This document shows positions 12,856-25,000 of a stretch of 64,000 bases of DNA, piece by piece. Positions within the stretch are counted from its first letter, which is position 1. Every line of letters starts with the position of its first letter. Under the pieces are notes generated by a model. The model was not told where the DNA came from. It did no database searches and worked only from the letters and a program-made list of their open reading frames with translations. Position numbers and translations under genes: made by a program. The stretch is taken from positions 7,998,001 to 8,062,000 of the forward strand of contig JAMPIT010000174.1 in the NCBI GenBank assembly GCA_026261815.1. The letters are read 5' to 3'. This DNA comes from Monarcha castaneiventris obscurior (taxonomy: Eukaryota > Chordata > Aves > Passeriformes > Monarchidae).

Positions 12856-15147
12856 TTACTGCACATGTTCTATATACATAATTCCCTCTATATAGTTCTA
12901 CATACATACAGAACCTAGATAAGTACATATGTGTTCTACACATGGTTCTATTTAGATATATAGAAAGACATAAATAAAAAACATAATCCTGTAATTCACT
13001 TAAATACGTAAGTTTAAGAAATGAGGAAACACAGTGATTTGAACCAAATGAGTGTGTATATTCTATATTTTAAAATTTGCTGCTGAACTGGAATTATGGA
13101 TGCAAAAACTTGAATGAAAATTAATCACTACCTGTGCTGAAAATCAGTTTCACAAAGAAAAAAGTGTTAATATAAAATATCAGACCACACAGTGAGAAAG
13201 GACTATCTCCTGCTCCGTTACATGCAAGTTTCAAGCCTCAGTTTACTGTTTGCTTTCTCATTTTGAATATATTTGGTATCTAAGCGACTCATAGTCAGAA
13301 TATGATAAAAAGACATGTGACAGCTTAGTATAAATTAAATAATTTAAAGCTCCTCATAAATGCATATTGAGTGACATCAGTGAAAACTGTGGTTGAAAGA
13401 TCTAAACTGAAATTTATTATGCTACACATAAGCAGCTATACTTAGGCAAGAATTTTATCTCTAGCAACTGCTACTAGTTTTGGCATCTTGAATGAAAATG
13501 AAAGTCACACTTACTAAATTTAAGCAGTTTTACTGGGAAGTAGAGACTTTCTGTAGGAATATATGGACACTGATACGCCCGAGTAATTGGCAGAACTGTT
13601 CAGTGGTCTTCTGTGGTAGTTTTTCATTTGCAGATTTAAGAGTCCATTTTTGTGTGTTAGTTACTTCAGGTCAGTCCTGCAAAAACATAGTATTATAGGC
13701 CCACCACTTCAATCAATAACTGTATTCTTAATAATTTTAAATTATTAAAGCTATAGAGAAAATAAAGAGTTTTACCTCATGATAATAATGGTGGCACTTT
13801 GGATTAATAAACAGAATTGTTATTGGGTATTTTGTTTGAGAAGACTAGAAGCTAAATAAGACAGGAGGTGGGGGTCCCACTCAGTTAATAAGTGGGCTTT
13901 TGGAAGCGAGTACTGAAGTATCTTTTGGTTTGATTTAAGCTGGACTGGTTCCCTCAACAAGCTCTCTTTATAAACCACCCAAATCCTAGAAACAGAAAAT
14001 GAGTGGAAGTGTGGACACAACAGACTCTCCTCTGTGAAGTAACATGGATTTATGTTGTGTCAAAGTGACTTCGTAAGCAACTCCAGCCTGAACCATTGAA
14101 TCTCCAACAGAACCACTGAATTGAAAACTACATGTTTAAAAACTGACCTCTCGTTTTAGGATTCTTACTCAAGTCAAAACCAAATTTCAGATTTGCTCAG
14201 TAGTCATCCATGGAAGATGCAAGTTCTAAACATCACTAAGAACTGCTTCCAAAATATTTCATTTCATGTCCCACATACTCTATACAAATGTGGACTTACT
14301 GAGACTTCTTTCAGTTATTATATTCGGGATTTTTTTCTGAAACATGGTCCATCTGTATGCAGAACAATCTTCCCCAACATATTCCATGGCTTCAAAAGCT
14401 AGAAAAAAAGGTATTTCACTCTGTTGGGAAGCATATGCCTTGATATGACACTTTAAAACATACCTATTGTTCTAAATTGAGATTTTTTTTCCCAAATCAA
14501 GAAGTTGACTGAATTAGTAATACTACAGCTTTTGTGCACATATATGGAAATTCAGTACCAGCAAAAATAATTTCACCATATTATTATGCTTTGTCAAAAC
14601 TGTGATAAATAGGCCATTTAAAAAAAAATAAGACTATACACAAATTTGTATAGATAACCATAAATCAGTTGTGTTTTTTTTCCTTCTTTTTATCTAATTT
14701 CATTCAGGCTGATTTTGGTCCATTAATTTACAATGTGTATCTAAAGACCTGAAATACTTTTCAGGCCAAGTTATGATGATTGTGCATGCACATATATATT
14801 TATGAAAAAAACTGACTGCTAAAAGTAAGTCATGCTTGATTCACACAAGTCTTATTTACTTATTTAACATTTTACCCAGCTCCAACTACAGAAGGAGTTT
14901 ATCACTTTAGCTTTCATAACCCAGCATGCAGTTGTCACATTTATCCCTCTAATACAGAGTGTACTGCTTATGCATAACTTCAGCCGTAATTTGAACCTAT
15001 GGTTATGGATTTTCAGAGCTTGACTGGAGCACAGGCTCCACAGACCTGGCTTTAAGAGGTTTTGTGTATGAATACATGTAAGTTACGTGCACTTTAAATA
15101 TATAAGTTAGGCTCTATTTGTCCACAAAAATCATATTTGTTACCTGA
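12856..15147. other. Intergenic DNA between microsatellite and LTR-like block
   Basis: AT-rich sequence. I see no coding potential, tandem repeat or recognisable transposon. The short open frames at 13492-13698 and 14193-14402 have no recognisable domain or splice context. Confidence 0.5.
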
Positions 15148-15800
15148 TGTGCAACAAGCCAGTAATTATACACACAGGAGAGACTCTGATTATTTATTTC
15201 TGAGTCGCACAAGCCTGGGCACTTGGTGGTATTCCAGAAATCAAGCACCCCAACTATCAAAACTTTTTACACATTTTAGCAAACTAAGGAATTAATGTTC
15301 ATTTCCTACAAGTTACAGAGTTCTTTTATTAATTAGTATCCTCTCTTCTGTGAATTAATGGTGCTCTCGCTTCTCATGCTAATTAGTCCGCATGCTCAAT
15401 CTTTCTCTTCTTGTGGGTCTGGGGGTTTTTGGGTCCGTGGTCACGATCTGCCCCTGCCGGAATTGCCTTTCACCCAGTCGGAGCTGATTTAGCACAGCTG
15501 GCTTTTTTAGTTTTCTCTTTATCTCGGGAGTTCTGCCCACGATCCTTGTGGCCCATAAATCCTGCATCCTTTGTGTCCACTAGCAGTGGTACATCCTTCT
15601 TCCCAAGCCTTGTTAACCTCCCCCGAGGTCTGAGATCACTGAAACCTGTCCAGCCCCAGACCTTAACACGGCCACTCTACCAAGCAATTCGCCTTTCTAA
15701 CACCTGGGCACCACTCAGAGCTTGCAAGCCTCCCTCTGTTCACGGATTAATTCTACCTTCTTGTTGATTGGATTTCAAAGCATACAAAGACCAAAGAACA
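15148..15800 (-). mobile_element. Probable solo LTR-like element (avian ERV type), minus strand
   Basis: This ~650-bp block differs in composition from its flanks. Read on the minus strand it has an LTR-like layout: a moderately GC-rich 5' part, an AT-rich part, and a polyadenylation signal (AATAAA on the minus strand, 15193-15198). About 45 bases after that signal it ends in GGCTTGTTGCACA. The general form resembles passerine endogenous-retrovirus LTRs. I could not find a target-site duplication and see no gag, pol or env remains, so both ends are approximate. It could instead be unrelated unique DNA. Confidence 0.38.
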
Positions 15801-15951
15801 TCCTTTCTGAAGGAAAAGTTTACATGTTCCGCATTTTGCGACACCCTCACGCTTGTCCTTATCCTGTGGGATAAATGCCTCAGCCCTGGGGCTCTCAGAG
15901 CGGCAGAGTGCTCCCGCGGCTGTCCCGGTGGGATAACACAGGACACGCTGT

Positions 15952-15994
15952 GGGACATCCCTGTTGGGTATCCCTGTGGGGTATCCCTGTGGGG
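15952..15994 (+). repeat. 13-bp tandem repeat at the CpG-island edge
   Basis: GGGTATCCCTGTG occurs twice in perfect tandem (15966-15978 and 15979-15991). A degenerate copy precedes it (GGGACATCCCTGTT, 15952-15965) and GGG follows. Confidence 0.9.
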
Positions 15995-16020
15995 AAAGCG
16001 CCGAACTCCCCTCACGGCCG

Positions 16021-16067
16021 CCCCGCCCCGCCCCAGGCAGCCCCGCCCCGCCCCAGGCAGCCCCGCC
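16021..16067 (+). repeat. Tandem 20-bp GC-box repeat
   Basis: CCCCGCCCCGCCCCAGGCAG occurs twice exactly (16021-16040 and 16041-16060), followed by the first seven bases of a third copy. Each unit carries overlapping CCCCGCCCC cores, the complement of the Sp1/KLF GC box, so the duplication multiplies candidate Sp1 sites just upstream of the NRF1 motif. Confidence 0.95.
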
Positions 16068-16075
16068 GGCCCCTC

Positions 16076-16087
16076 TGCGCATGCGCC
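16076..16087. promoter_or_regulatory. NRF1 site
   Basis: TGCGCATGCGCC matches the palindromic NRF1 consensus (YGCGCAYGCGCR) at all but the last base. NRF1 motifs are typical of CpG-island promoters of housekeeping and replication genes, usually within about 100 bp of the transcription start. Confidence 0.75.
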
Positions 16088-16167
16088 TGGCGCGGGGAGG
16101 CGGGGCGGCGGCGGCGCGCGCGGCGGCGGCGGGAGCGGGTGAGGAGCCGATGAGAGGAGCCGGGGCG

Positions 16168-16175
16168 GGCGGGAA
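16168..16175 (+). promoter_or_regulatory. E2F-like motif
   Basis: GGCGGGAA is an E2F-type core (TTCCCGCC on the other strand), about 80 bp after the NRF1 motif. E2F control is established for several replication-licensing genes. That it acts on this promoter is inference. Confidence 0.4.
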
Positions 16176-16419
16176 GGAAGGAGGAGAAGCAGAAGGGGCA
16201 GAGCTGCTTCTGCTCCGCTTTCCCTGTGGGAATCGGTGCGGGAGCGGAGCCAGCCGCGGGCTGAGCCGCCCGCTGGGCCGGGAGCACCCTCAGCCTCACA
16301 CACGCGTGGCGGAAGGAGCCCTTAAGCCGCGCTCTGTGGAGGCCGGGGGTCGTCATTCTCCCCCAGCCAAGGCACGCCTGTGCCGGCCAGGGGGCTTGTA
16401 GGGCCTGAGGGGACGCAGA

Positions 16420-18891
16420 ACCGTGCTAATCTCTTAAGTGCTGTAATTTTTTTTATGTCATCTTTTATGATAGAGTGTGAAAAGGCTGCCAAGTGTAGGT
16501 ATTTTAGGACCAGTGAGTTGGGAGAAGTCCTAGTGAATCATGAAGTCCCGCCATGAAGTTTAACTTAATTTGTGCTCTTAACAGCCTTACTTGGTAAGTG
16601 CTTTTTGCACCTTCCTGTTCTGGTTGGAGTCACACGTACAACCTTCCCCGGGCTGGAGCACCCTGAATTCAAGCTTTGGCTGATACTTACCTTTGTGTTA
16701 TCATTGCCATTTAATCGAAATTAATTATTTCGTGAACACGTTGCTCTAAGCATCCTTTCTTTTGTGAGCTCATGAATGGGGTCCCGTTGGAGATTAAGAC
16801 ACCTGCATACAGCCAGTGGAGATGTAGGTTTTCTTCCAGGGGCTGAAATGTGTTTGGTGTAAGTTGCCATTTGCAGGGGTGTGTGAGAAGCAGACAGGGC
16901 TGGCAGATACGGTGCAATCAGCAGGCGATTTGTGCTTCCCGCAGGAAAGTTTGGCTGGGAGTGGCCTTGAAGAGCTGAACTACTTAATGGCCTTAGATGT
17001 GTTTAGGACACAGTCAAGGCCTGTTCTCATGTAGCCAGCGGAGTAAAAGAGTTGTCTTTTTTTCTTAAATTTACACAATTTTTTCAGCCTTTTGTAGAAC
17101 GTTTTCCCCACTTGTTTGTCCGTGGTTTTAGAGGCTTCTGTCATAATTTTTTTCTTTTCGTCCTTCATATACCTAGCTAATTTTTCGGAGGGCAGCCTTA
17201 ATCAAGCTATTTGGGTTTTTGTGTCTTCATTCCATTTTGAATAGACATCTGTATAAATACTATGGAGAGATGCACAAACCCATTCAAAGCTGATAAAATG
17301 GGCCAAGGCTATTTGTGTGGCTCTCTGTGTAGGAAATAATTTGCTTGATACATAGGATTACGGGGGTTGTTTGCCCCTGTTAGCAGGATTACTTTGATTT
17401 CCCATACTTAATATGCGATTGACTTATAAATAAACTTAATTTTCAAGTCACTTCAGGCTTAATGTCTTGATATCTGTGTCCTTATTATGTGTGATATGAT
17501 TGCTTACAGGTAGGTGTAATACAAGTACTGAATTACTTACATTATCAGGATGTCCTTTTTTTTCCTCATTAATTCCACTTATTTTTCTGTTGATGATTCT
17601 ACAATTTCAGCTTTTACCTCAGAAAGCATTGAAGGCAAAGTGCAAAAATAAAAGAAAAAATCTTTTCTCAAATCTATTTATGGAAATACTTACCAGAGAT
17701 TGGACCCAAAAGGAACTCTGTTTTAAAGTATTCCATAGATACATTTGTATTTATTAACCTCCTTGTACCCCAGTAGCTCTCCTGTTAGCGCAATCCACTG
17801 TTGCATTTCTCCTTCACAAAAGTTTGTTTTTTCCCTTTCCCCTGCGATTTCTGATCTCTTCTGCTAACCTAATCTTTTTTCCTGTGCTGTTGTACTTATA
17901 CCCAGTGTAAAATATTTGTAAATACTAATATCTAAAAGTGTCTGCAGGGCTTTGTTTATTATCTTGGTCTAGATAACATACAGATAATCCTGTCAGTTGA
18001 TATTCTTATTGCCTTAATGAAATTTCCAAACTTTCTTTTCGATTGTCAAGTTATGTTATGTTTGACAAAGTCAGAATCCAGCTGTTGAGGTTACTTCAGT
18101 TGTCTCTCTGCATGTTGTCTGTATCACATCAGGTAAAAGTACCATCTTTCCAGCAGTTTTGGAAGTGCAGACAAAGTATATCTTTGAGGTGTTTTTCTAT
18201 ATTCAGTCACTAAAAACCAGTCTTCCTGGTGTTACAGCAATCAGGACCTTTGTTTTTCCTTGTCTAGTCCTTGTCTAAAAAGTATATTGGTGTTAATATT
18301 TCAGTTTTATGTAACTGGTTTGGACTCCTGTTATTTTTAAGGAGTATTTCCAGTCTTTGCTATCAGCTGGATTTTCATTGTATGCTTCTGTTCTGCTGCT
18401 GTCTGGATGGGGTAAGCGTTCCTGTAAGCCGCCAGAGAGCTATTACTTAGTCATCCTTATCTTTCCTTATGTGCTATGTCTTTCCTGTTGTTTGTAAATC
18501 CTAGTATATTCACTGTTCAGGGAGGTGATGATCTGTGAATAATCTACTTACACATTTTCATTCTTGTGCTACTTTTAAGTGTATATAAAACCAGAACTAA
18601 ATATGTAATTCCTCAGTTAACTAAACTAGGAAAACTCTTTTTTGTATTGTTTTGCTCATATCCTGTATGCCTTTCCATTTTGATTTGCTTTTTTTGGATT
18701 TTGTCTGGTGTGGAAATGTCTGTATAATGCCTTATATAGTTAAGACCAATTTTGCCAAAGTCTTTTAAGTCTATCATAGTTGCACCCTTATCTTGAGCTA
18801 GAATGTCTGTTTAGATTTTATGTCAATTCCCGTTTGTTTCCCTTTTATGTGTATGGAAGCAAACGATAATGAAAAACTTTTTATTTTCCAG
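16420..18891 (+). other. ORC5: Inferred ORC5 intron 1 (5'UTR intron)
   Basis: AT-rich DNA between the CpG island and the first coding exon, with a clear acceptor (TTTTATTTTCCAG, AG at 18890-18891). A TTACAG|GTAGGTG junction near 17509 could be a cryptic splice site. Nothing coding is recognised. The left edge depends on which donor in or after the island is used. Confidence 0.6.
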
Positions 18892-19075
18892 ATCACTTTA
18901 TTTCTTGTCTCTGCACCTCAAAAGGGACGTGCATGTTTAGGTGACTAACTACAGGACTATCACAATGCCTAGTGTTGAACATCCAGCATACCCAGCAGCT
19001 GATCTGCTTCGCTTGGAAAGTTTGGTGCCATGTCGAGAATCCCAGGTGTCCATGTTGCTGTCAATATTTGGAGAG
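18892..19075 (+). CDS. ORC5: ORC5 coding exon 1 (start codon 18965)
   Basis: The acceptor TTTTCCAG ends at 18891, the 5'UTR is 18892-18964 and the CDS is 18965-19075 (residues 1-37, phase 0). ATG 18965 is chosen because an in-frame TAG lies at 18938-18940 with no other in-frame ATG between, and A is at -3. The protein starts [20 protein letters not shown] before the conserved CRESQVS motif. Human starts MPHLENVVLCRESQVS, so about 13 residues are extra here. The donor is GAG|GTAGTG. Confidence 0.92.
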
Positions 19076-22000
19076 GTAGTGCTTTTTGTATTCTGTGTTT
19101 GCTCAGAACAAAGACATTCCACTGTCTCCGGGGGGAGAACAGAAATTTAAGAGTGTTTTTTTGATGTCACTATGAACATGCTTTGGTTGCCTCTTTGTTG
19201 AGGTTTTATTTTTTGTTACCCATCTTTCATGGTAGTGTTTGGCAGCAGGTTCTAGTACTTTGGAAGGTTGAAAGCTGTCTTGCAGCTGGAAGGACCTAAA
19301 CAAACTTAAAGGTATTTTGCCACGACTCTGTTCTGTCTTTGCCAGTTAGTACCAAGGAGTAAGTCTCTTTTTTCTGGACCTAAAGTTCTGGGGTAATTTT
19401 TTTTTCAGTGTCAGTATAGAAGTTCTGTTTGGTTTTGACGTGTTAATCTAATATCTGAGTGCCTGAATTCTAAATACATTAAATTGTTTTGATTCTTAGT
19501 AGTTTTGAAGCTGGTCGTAAGAGTCAGAAATCACTGGCTTGTTAGTTGATTCTGTTACTGCTTCACAAAGCTGTGGTAAAAAGTAATGGGGATTTTTATC
19601 TGCAAACTTATAAGCAATTGGTATGTCTGCTTACATTCAGTAACAAAATGGAATTTTGTATCTGTTTTCTGTCTTTAATTATGGATAAAAACAATAACAA
19701 CATGAAATTACATTTTTCAAGTTTTATATGTATGTTACAAGCATAGTGGCAACAACTCTTCTTAAAAATAGATACTTAAATTCTTGATGATGTACAGATA
19801 CTCTAACCTGCATGTCCTGCACAAGAATGTTTCATCTTGGATAAATTGAATAGTGTTTTTCATAAAAAGTGTCAATTTTATTTTTGTATTAATTTTTAAG
19901 TCAATGTACAAAATCCTTAGAAATAAAACCACAAAAATAAATACCTGTTCAGAATGGAAAAAAAGGAACAGTTATTTTCCCTGCATCTTAAGAAAAAGAT
20001 TATATGAAATAAACAGCATCAGATACATAAAATATTGCCTTGTGAGAGAAGAGTAAGCTTTACCATCTCCTCCTTCTTACAATTTAATTATTTTCTGTTT
20101 GGTGCTAATGAAAAGAAAGGCAATTTGTAGTGTTTGCAGAAGCTAGGGCAATGTATGGCTTGGAATTTGTGCTTGCCAGGATTTTGTTTCAGTTAGCTAA
20201 TTTGAATTAAGAGCCCACTGCTTTTCTCTGTGTGTGTGTTTTTGTTGTTTGTTATAGCAGTTTCACTGGCAGTTATGTGATACTTGATTCTTGCAACTTA
20301 CCCTCCCATCATTTCAGTGAAATGAAACATAAAACTTGATTGTGTTGATTCCATAATAATTGGTGTATTTTATATTTAATGCCTCAATTAGAAGATAACT
20401 TTTCTTTAAGAGGGAAAGTTTGTTGATAAATCTTTCATATGTTGAATGAAAAAGAGGAAGAATTGAAACAGCAACAACTTTTTTTTTTCTCCCCTTAGCG
20501 TCAGCAGTTTAGTTTTCCATCCATCTTTATCTATGGACATACATCTAGTGGAAAGACTTATGTGATGCAAACTCTTCTAACTACCTTACAGGTAAGAATG
20601 GTCACAATGGATATTGAATTTACAGTTTATAACCATGGTTCCTCAAAACGGCCTCTACTTTCTCAAAATGGTTTGTTTCCTCAACCATTTTTGCCTTCCT
20701 GATTCTTTTCCTCCACTTAGAGTGTTGTAAATGCATCACTTCTCACTAGTGCACTTAGGATAAAATGAAGTTTTACATATTGAGATACAATATAAATCAT
20801 AATAACTTTTTAAAGAAAGTTCAAAAAAGATAAAAAAGGAGGCAAATATTGTTCAGCTTGTCTCCATGACTTAGCCTGAAGTAGCTCCATTGACTCCTTG
20901 TTTTAATTTTTTCCAAAACATGCTTTAAAGTCCTCCTAAGTTGAAGGATGTCATTACAGAAATTTTCATCTAGATCTGTTAATATCTCTGGTTTTTTTCA
21001 GCCATGAAATTCAGGGATTTAAATCCAATGACAGGTGCACACTTAATGCCCAAACCATAAATTCCCACTTATGTGTTTCTATAGCCCTGATGCTTTCGGC
21101 TTGTCCACAGGGAGTTCATCACTTTTCTGCAGGACTGGGTTTTATGCAGAAACCCCCTTCATTAAAAATTCTGCAGAAGGAGAAGAGTAGAAGGCAGGGT
21201 TTTATGATCCTCTTCCGTGAGTAGCCTTTTCATGCATTGCTCACAGCACTGTGCTGACCTCTTGTACCATATCCAAAGATGTCACCAGACCCTGGAAGGC
21301 AGCTGGTTCTAAGCAGCAACTCTCTCTACAGAATGTCTTGTGCCATGTATAGGTGTTTCCTATGTAATGTAGAGGTGTGAGTCACATCTGAGGCACCCAG
21401 CTTTCCTTCTGCTATGGAGGTGCAGCATTTTGAATAGCTGCTTTTGGTGATGTAGCCCTTTCCTTTTAATGGTGTTCAAAATCACGTAAAAGCTTTTTAT
21501 TACATGCTGTGTGAGAGGATTGCCAGCATGTACCCACACTTCCCCACATCTGCTGAATCATATGCCATATATTGTATTTTAAGTAGAAAGACTGGAATGA
21601 AGTACTTGGATTTCTTTTTTTTGGGTTATAGACAAACGCATTCCTCCATCCCAGTGACTAATGTTTTCCAGAGGTTGTAATGTTAAGTGTGAAAAAGAGC
21701 ATCTGCCTTACCAGAGATTATGGAGTTGTGCAGATAAGCTATGTCTTAAAAATAAGTTTGCTAGAAAATCAGCTTTTTTTGCCTTAGATGGGTTTGACTA
21801 CTGGTAATATTTTGTAGGTTATAGTGTCTTCTATTTAAAGACAAATGATTGTAGATTTTCAATATTACTAAATCGATACTGATAATGTATCTCATACTCT
21901 GTTTTTTTCACTCACTCTTTGCTCAGAAAAGATCTGGTTTTCTAAAAGTATTCTTCACAATCATGCTGATCACATGAGTCTGATATAGAAGCTTACACTT

Positions 22001-25000
22001 TATCATTTGTGTGCATTGAATGCCAAAAACATTCAGAGTAATTCTGGGGAGTGTGCTCCTAGATGACTTTCTTTATAATGCAAGTTTGAGATGTCTGTGT
22101 TTTCTAGACACTGTGATTTGTAATAAGCCATTTTATGATACTGTAATGTCTACTGTAATGTTGTCTAAATTTCTTTGAACTAAATGCTATTTGGTTTTCT
22201 TTTTATGTATTGCTAACAATTTTTCAGCAAAGTTAAAGGATACATTGTGTTTCAATTTTTAAACATAATTAGAAGGTGCCATGTTCCGTTTGAGCATTCA
22301 TCAGCTCTCTCTTTAGTTTGTGATACATAATATTTTGACTAGGTACATAATTGGTACTTTTTCTTTTGACAAATTTTTTTTTGTTTTGCTCTGTATTCTG
22401 TTGGCAGGGTATGGTTTCTTTTGTTCTCTCATATGGAAGACTGTTTCTGGAGTATTTACACTGAAAAAGCCAAACACAGTTGTATCATTTTTCTTGTTCT
22501 CTTCAGCTTCCTCATGTGTTTGTGAACTGTGTGGAGTACTTTACATCACGACTTCTTCTAGAAGAAATTCTCATCCAGTTGCAAAGCTCTTCTGACACAG
22601 AGCAGAACTGTCCTGTGCATTGTGATACTTTGAATGACTTCGTTCGTCTGTTTAAACAAGCTGTGGTGCGTCGGGAGCTTCGGGATCAAACATTATACAT
22701 TGTAAGTAATTTCATTTTATTGTCCAGTGCCATTCTTGCTAAGGGGATGTAAGTAATTGCTGTCAATAATTTGAATGTGAAATGTGTGCCTCATAGAGCA
22801 GTTTGCACAAAATTTTGCTGTAGACCTCATTCAGAACCTGCTGACAGATTCTTTCTGTTGGTTTACAGGCTTTAGGTGAGGTTCTTTATTTTTCCTGGTT
22901 TTACAATTTTTTCTACAGAAAAACTATATAGTATAACTAATAATGAGCATAAATTATACCACATATTTAAATTGGAGCATCAAACCTAACCTACAAAATA
23001 GTACCAGTAGTCAAACCTACCTTAGGCAAAAAAAGATTATTTTCTAGCAACCCTGTTTTTAAGACGTTGCTTATCTGCACAACTCCATAATCTCTGGCAA
23101 GACAGATGCTCTTGTAATAGTGTTACAAAGTCTTTAAATATAGAGAGCCTGTATTTGTTTTATTATTAGTAAGTCATGCTTATCTGTTTCCTTGTGAAAA
23201 TAGCTTCACAAATGAGTAAAGCAGAGGTGGGAATAGGGCAGAAGGGAATATGGAGTATGCAATTGACAAGGCTTGGTTGGTTAGAATAGAGCTTAAGGAT
23301 AATATTAAGGAACTAAAATGCATAACTTCCTCTGTAGAAGTGCTTTTGAGATCTTACATCTTCAGCTACACTTGTGGCCCTCTGAAACAGGACCTGTAGT
23401 TTTAAAATTAAGATGTAAAAAAAAAGTCTGCAATGAAAAAACTGGTGATATGCTCAAGTGAAATAAACAGCAGATTGCAGGAAAAATAATCAGAATTTAG
23501 GTTGCAGGAATGATTGAATCAATGTAGTACTAGAGCACTTGGATTTGGTTTAGGTCTTTAAGATTTTTTAATGTGATAATCTTAACTACATAAAGGGTCA
23601 AAATTTGCAGACACCTATAACAGCATTTATTGTGCTGAGAGATGAACATGGAAACAAATTTCAGTCATACAAAAGGTCTGATTAAAGGACAATATGAAGA
23701 CTGTAGTATTAGTGATGTGTAAATGTGTATATATGTTGTGGACCTGCAAAATATACAGACTGAAATTTCAGGCCAGCAGTAGGAATTCAGGTTTTTTAAA
23801 AAGAGTTGAAATTGATTGTTTAAGAATACAAGAACATGGTTAAGATTGATTGCTGTGAGAAACATGCAGAGTGATTACCCGGGGTCATTAAGTTCTCAAT
23901 GTGCCCATACTGCTTTGGGGGTTTTTTGCAATCAAACAAGAAGTTCATAATTATACTGAACATTCTTCATTCTGTTTCACAGGTTATAGTTAAATAAGTT
24001 TTATTTTAATTTAAAAATACTTAGCCACTGAGTGAAATGACTTCACATCATATTTAGTGGAAATTACTATCTCATAGTTTCCTGTAGGTCACATGGTTAA
24101 TAAATTTGACATACTTCTTAAAAATGGAATGAAGAAAACAATGTACCAGCACTTAAAACAGACAACAAGTTATGAATAGACAAGTAGCTCAGTGTCACAA
24201 GGGTGTATCGACATTCTTCAGCAATTCCATAAGCACAAAATTTATCTCTCTAACAACCTTCAGTGAATTTCGCAAAATACTTCTTACGGTGAAATTTTAC
24301 TTACAGATTAGTATTTGGATTAAAAACTATTCTACTGCAGTAAAGAATTCTTCATGTATTCTGTGAAAATTGGCATCACTCAGAAAATTAGAAAGTTCTT
24401 GAACAATAGTTGTAGAAAATAAAGCATTAAACAACTACAAAGGTTCAATTGTATCATGAAAATAGTTGTTGCATATGAAGAATTAAGTATTAAATTAGTA
24501 TTTCAGTTACATTCTGCAGGGGAACAGACAGGAATGGGAGAAATCAATTCATGTTTATTAACCTATGTCATCTGGATTTATTGTAGAGGGGTTTAAATTG
24601 AGACTGATGGAAGAACAGCATGCTGCTAGCATAAACTGGCAATGCTAACTTACTCAATTTCAGTAGTAAATAATGCAATATTTCAGCTCAGTTAACTCAG
24701 ACTAAATTAAGATAAATGTTTACATTCAAGAAAAGGATTCTCAATGTTTCTTTTAACCCAAGCATAGGTGCTGAATGCTTGTGTTTACTTACGAAAAATG
24801 ATTTTTTTCGTTTTAACTACCTGAAAAATTGGAGCAGATATAACTTGTAGTCATTCATGCATTTACAATATTTAGCACTTTACAGAAATATCAAGGTACT
24901 TTTTTAATGTGAGCAGCCAGTTTTAGAAAGTATAGGCTTTTTTAAAAAATTGAAGAGTGACAAGTCTACATGGACACTAAAGAATAAGACAGATTTATAG

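Larger units (their letters stand above)
15880..16420 (+). promoter_or_regulatory. ORC5: CpG-island promoter of ORC5
   Basis: This is the only CpG island in the window, with many CG dinucleotides and GC boxes and no TATA box. It ends ~2.5 kb before the first coding exon of ORC5. Coding exon 1 has its own splice acceptor, so a transcription start and a noncoding first exon are expected here. Possible donors are CGG|GTGAGG (GT at 16139-16140) and TTG|GTAAGTG (GT at 16594-16595); the sequence alone does not decide between them. Minus-strand open frames across the island are GC-rich shadows. Confidence 0.8.

Noticed and set aside
15740..16401. Pro/Ala/Arg-rich open frames on both strands (up to 187 aa)
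   Set aside because: CpG islands lack stop codons by composition; no homology or splice structure. A divergent noncoding transcript remains possible.
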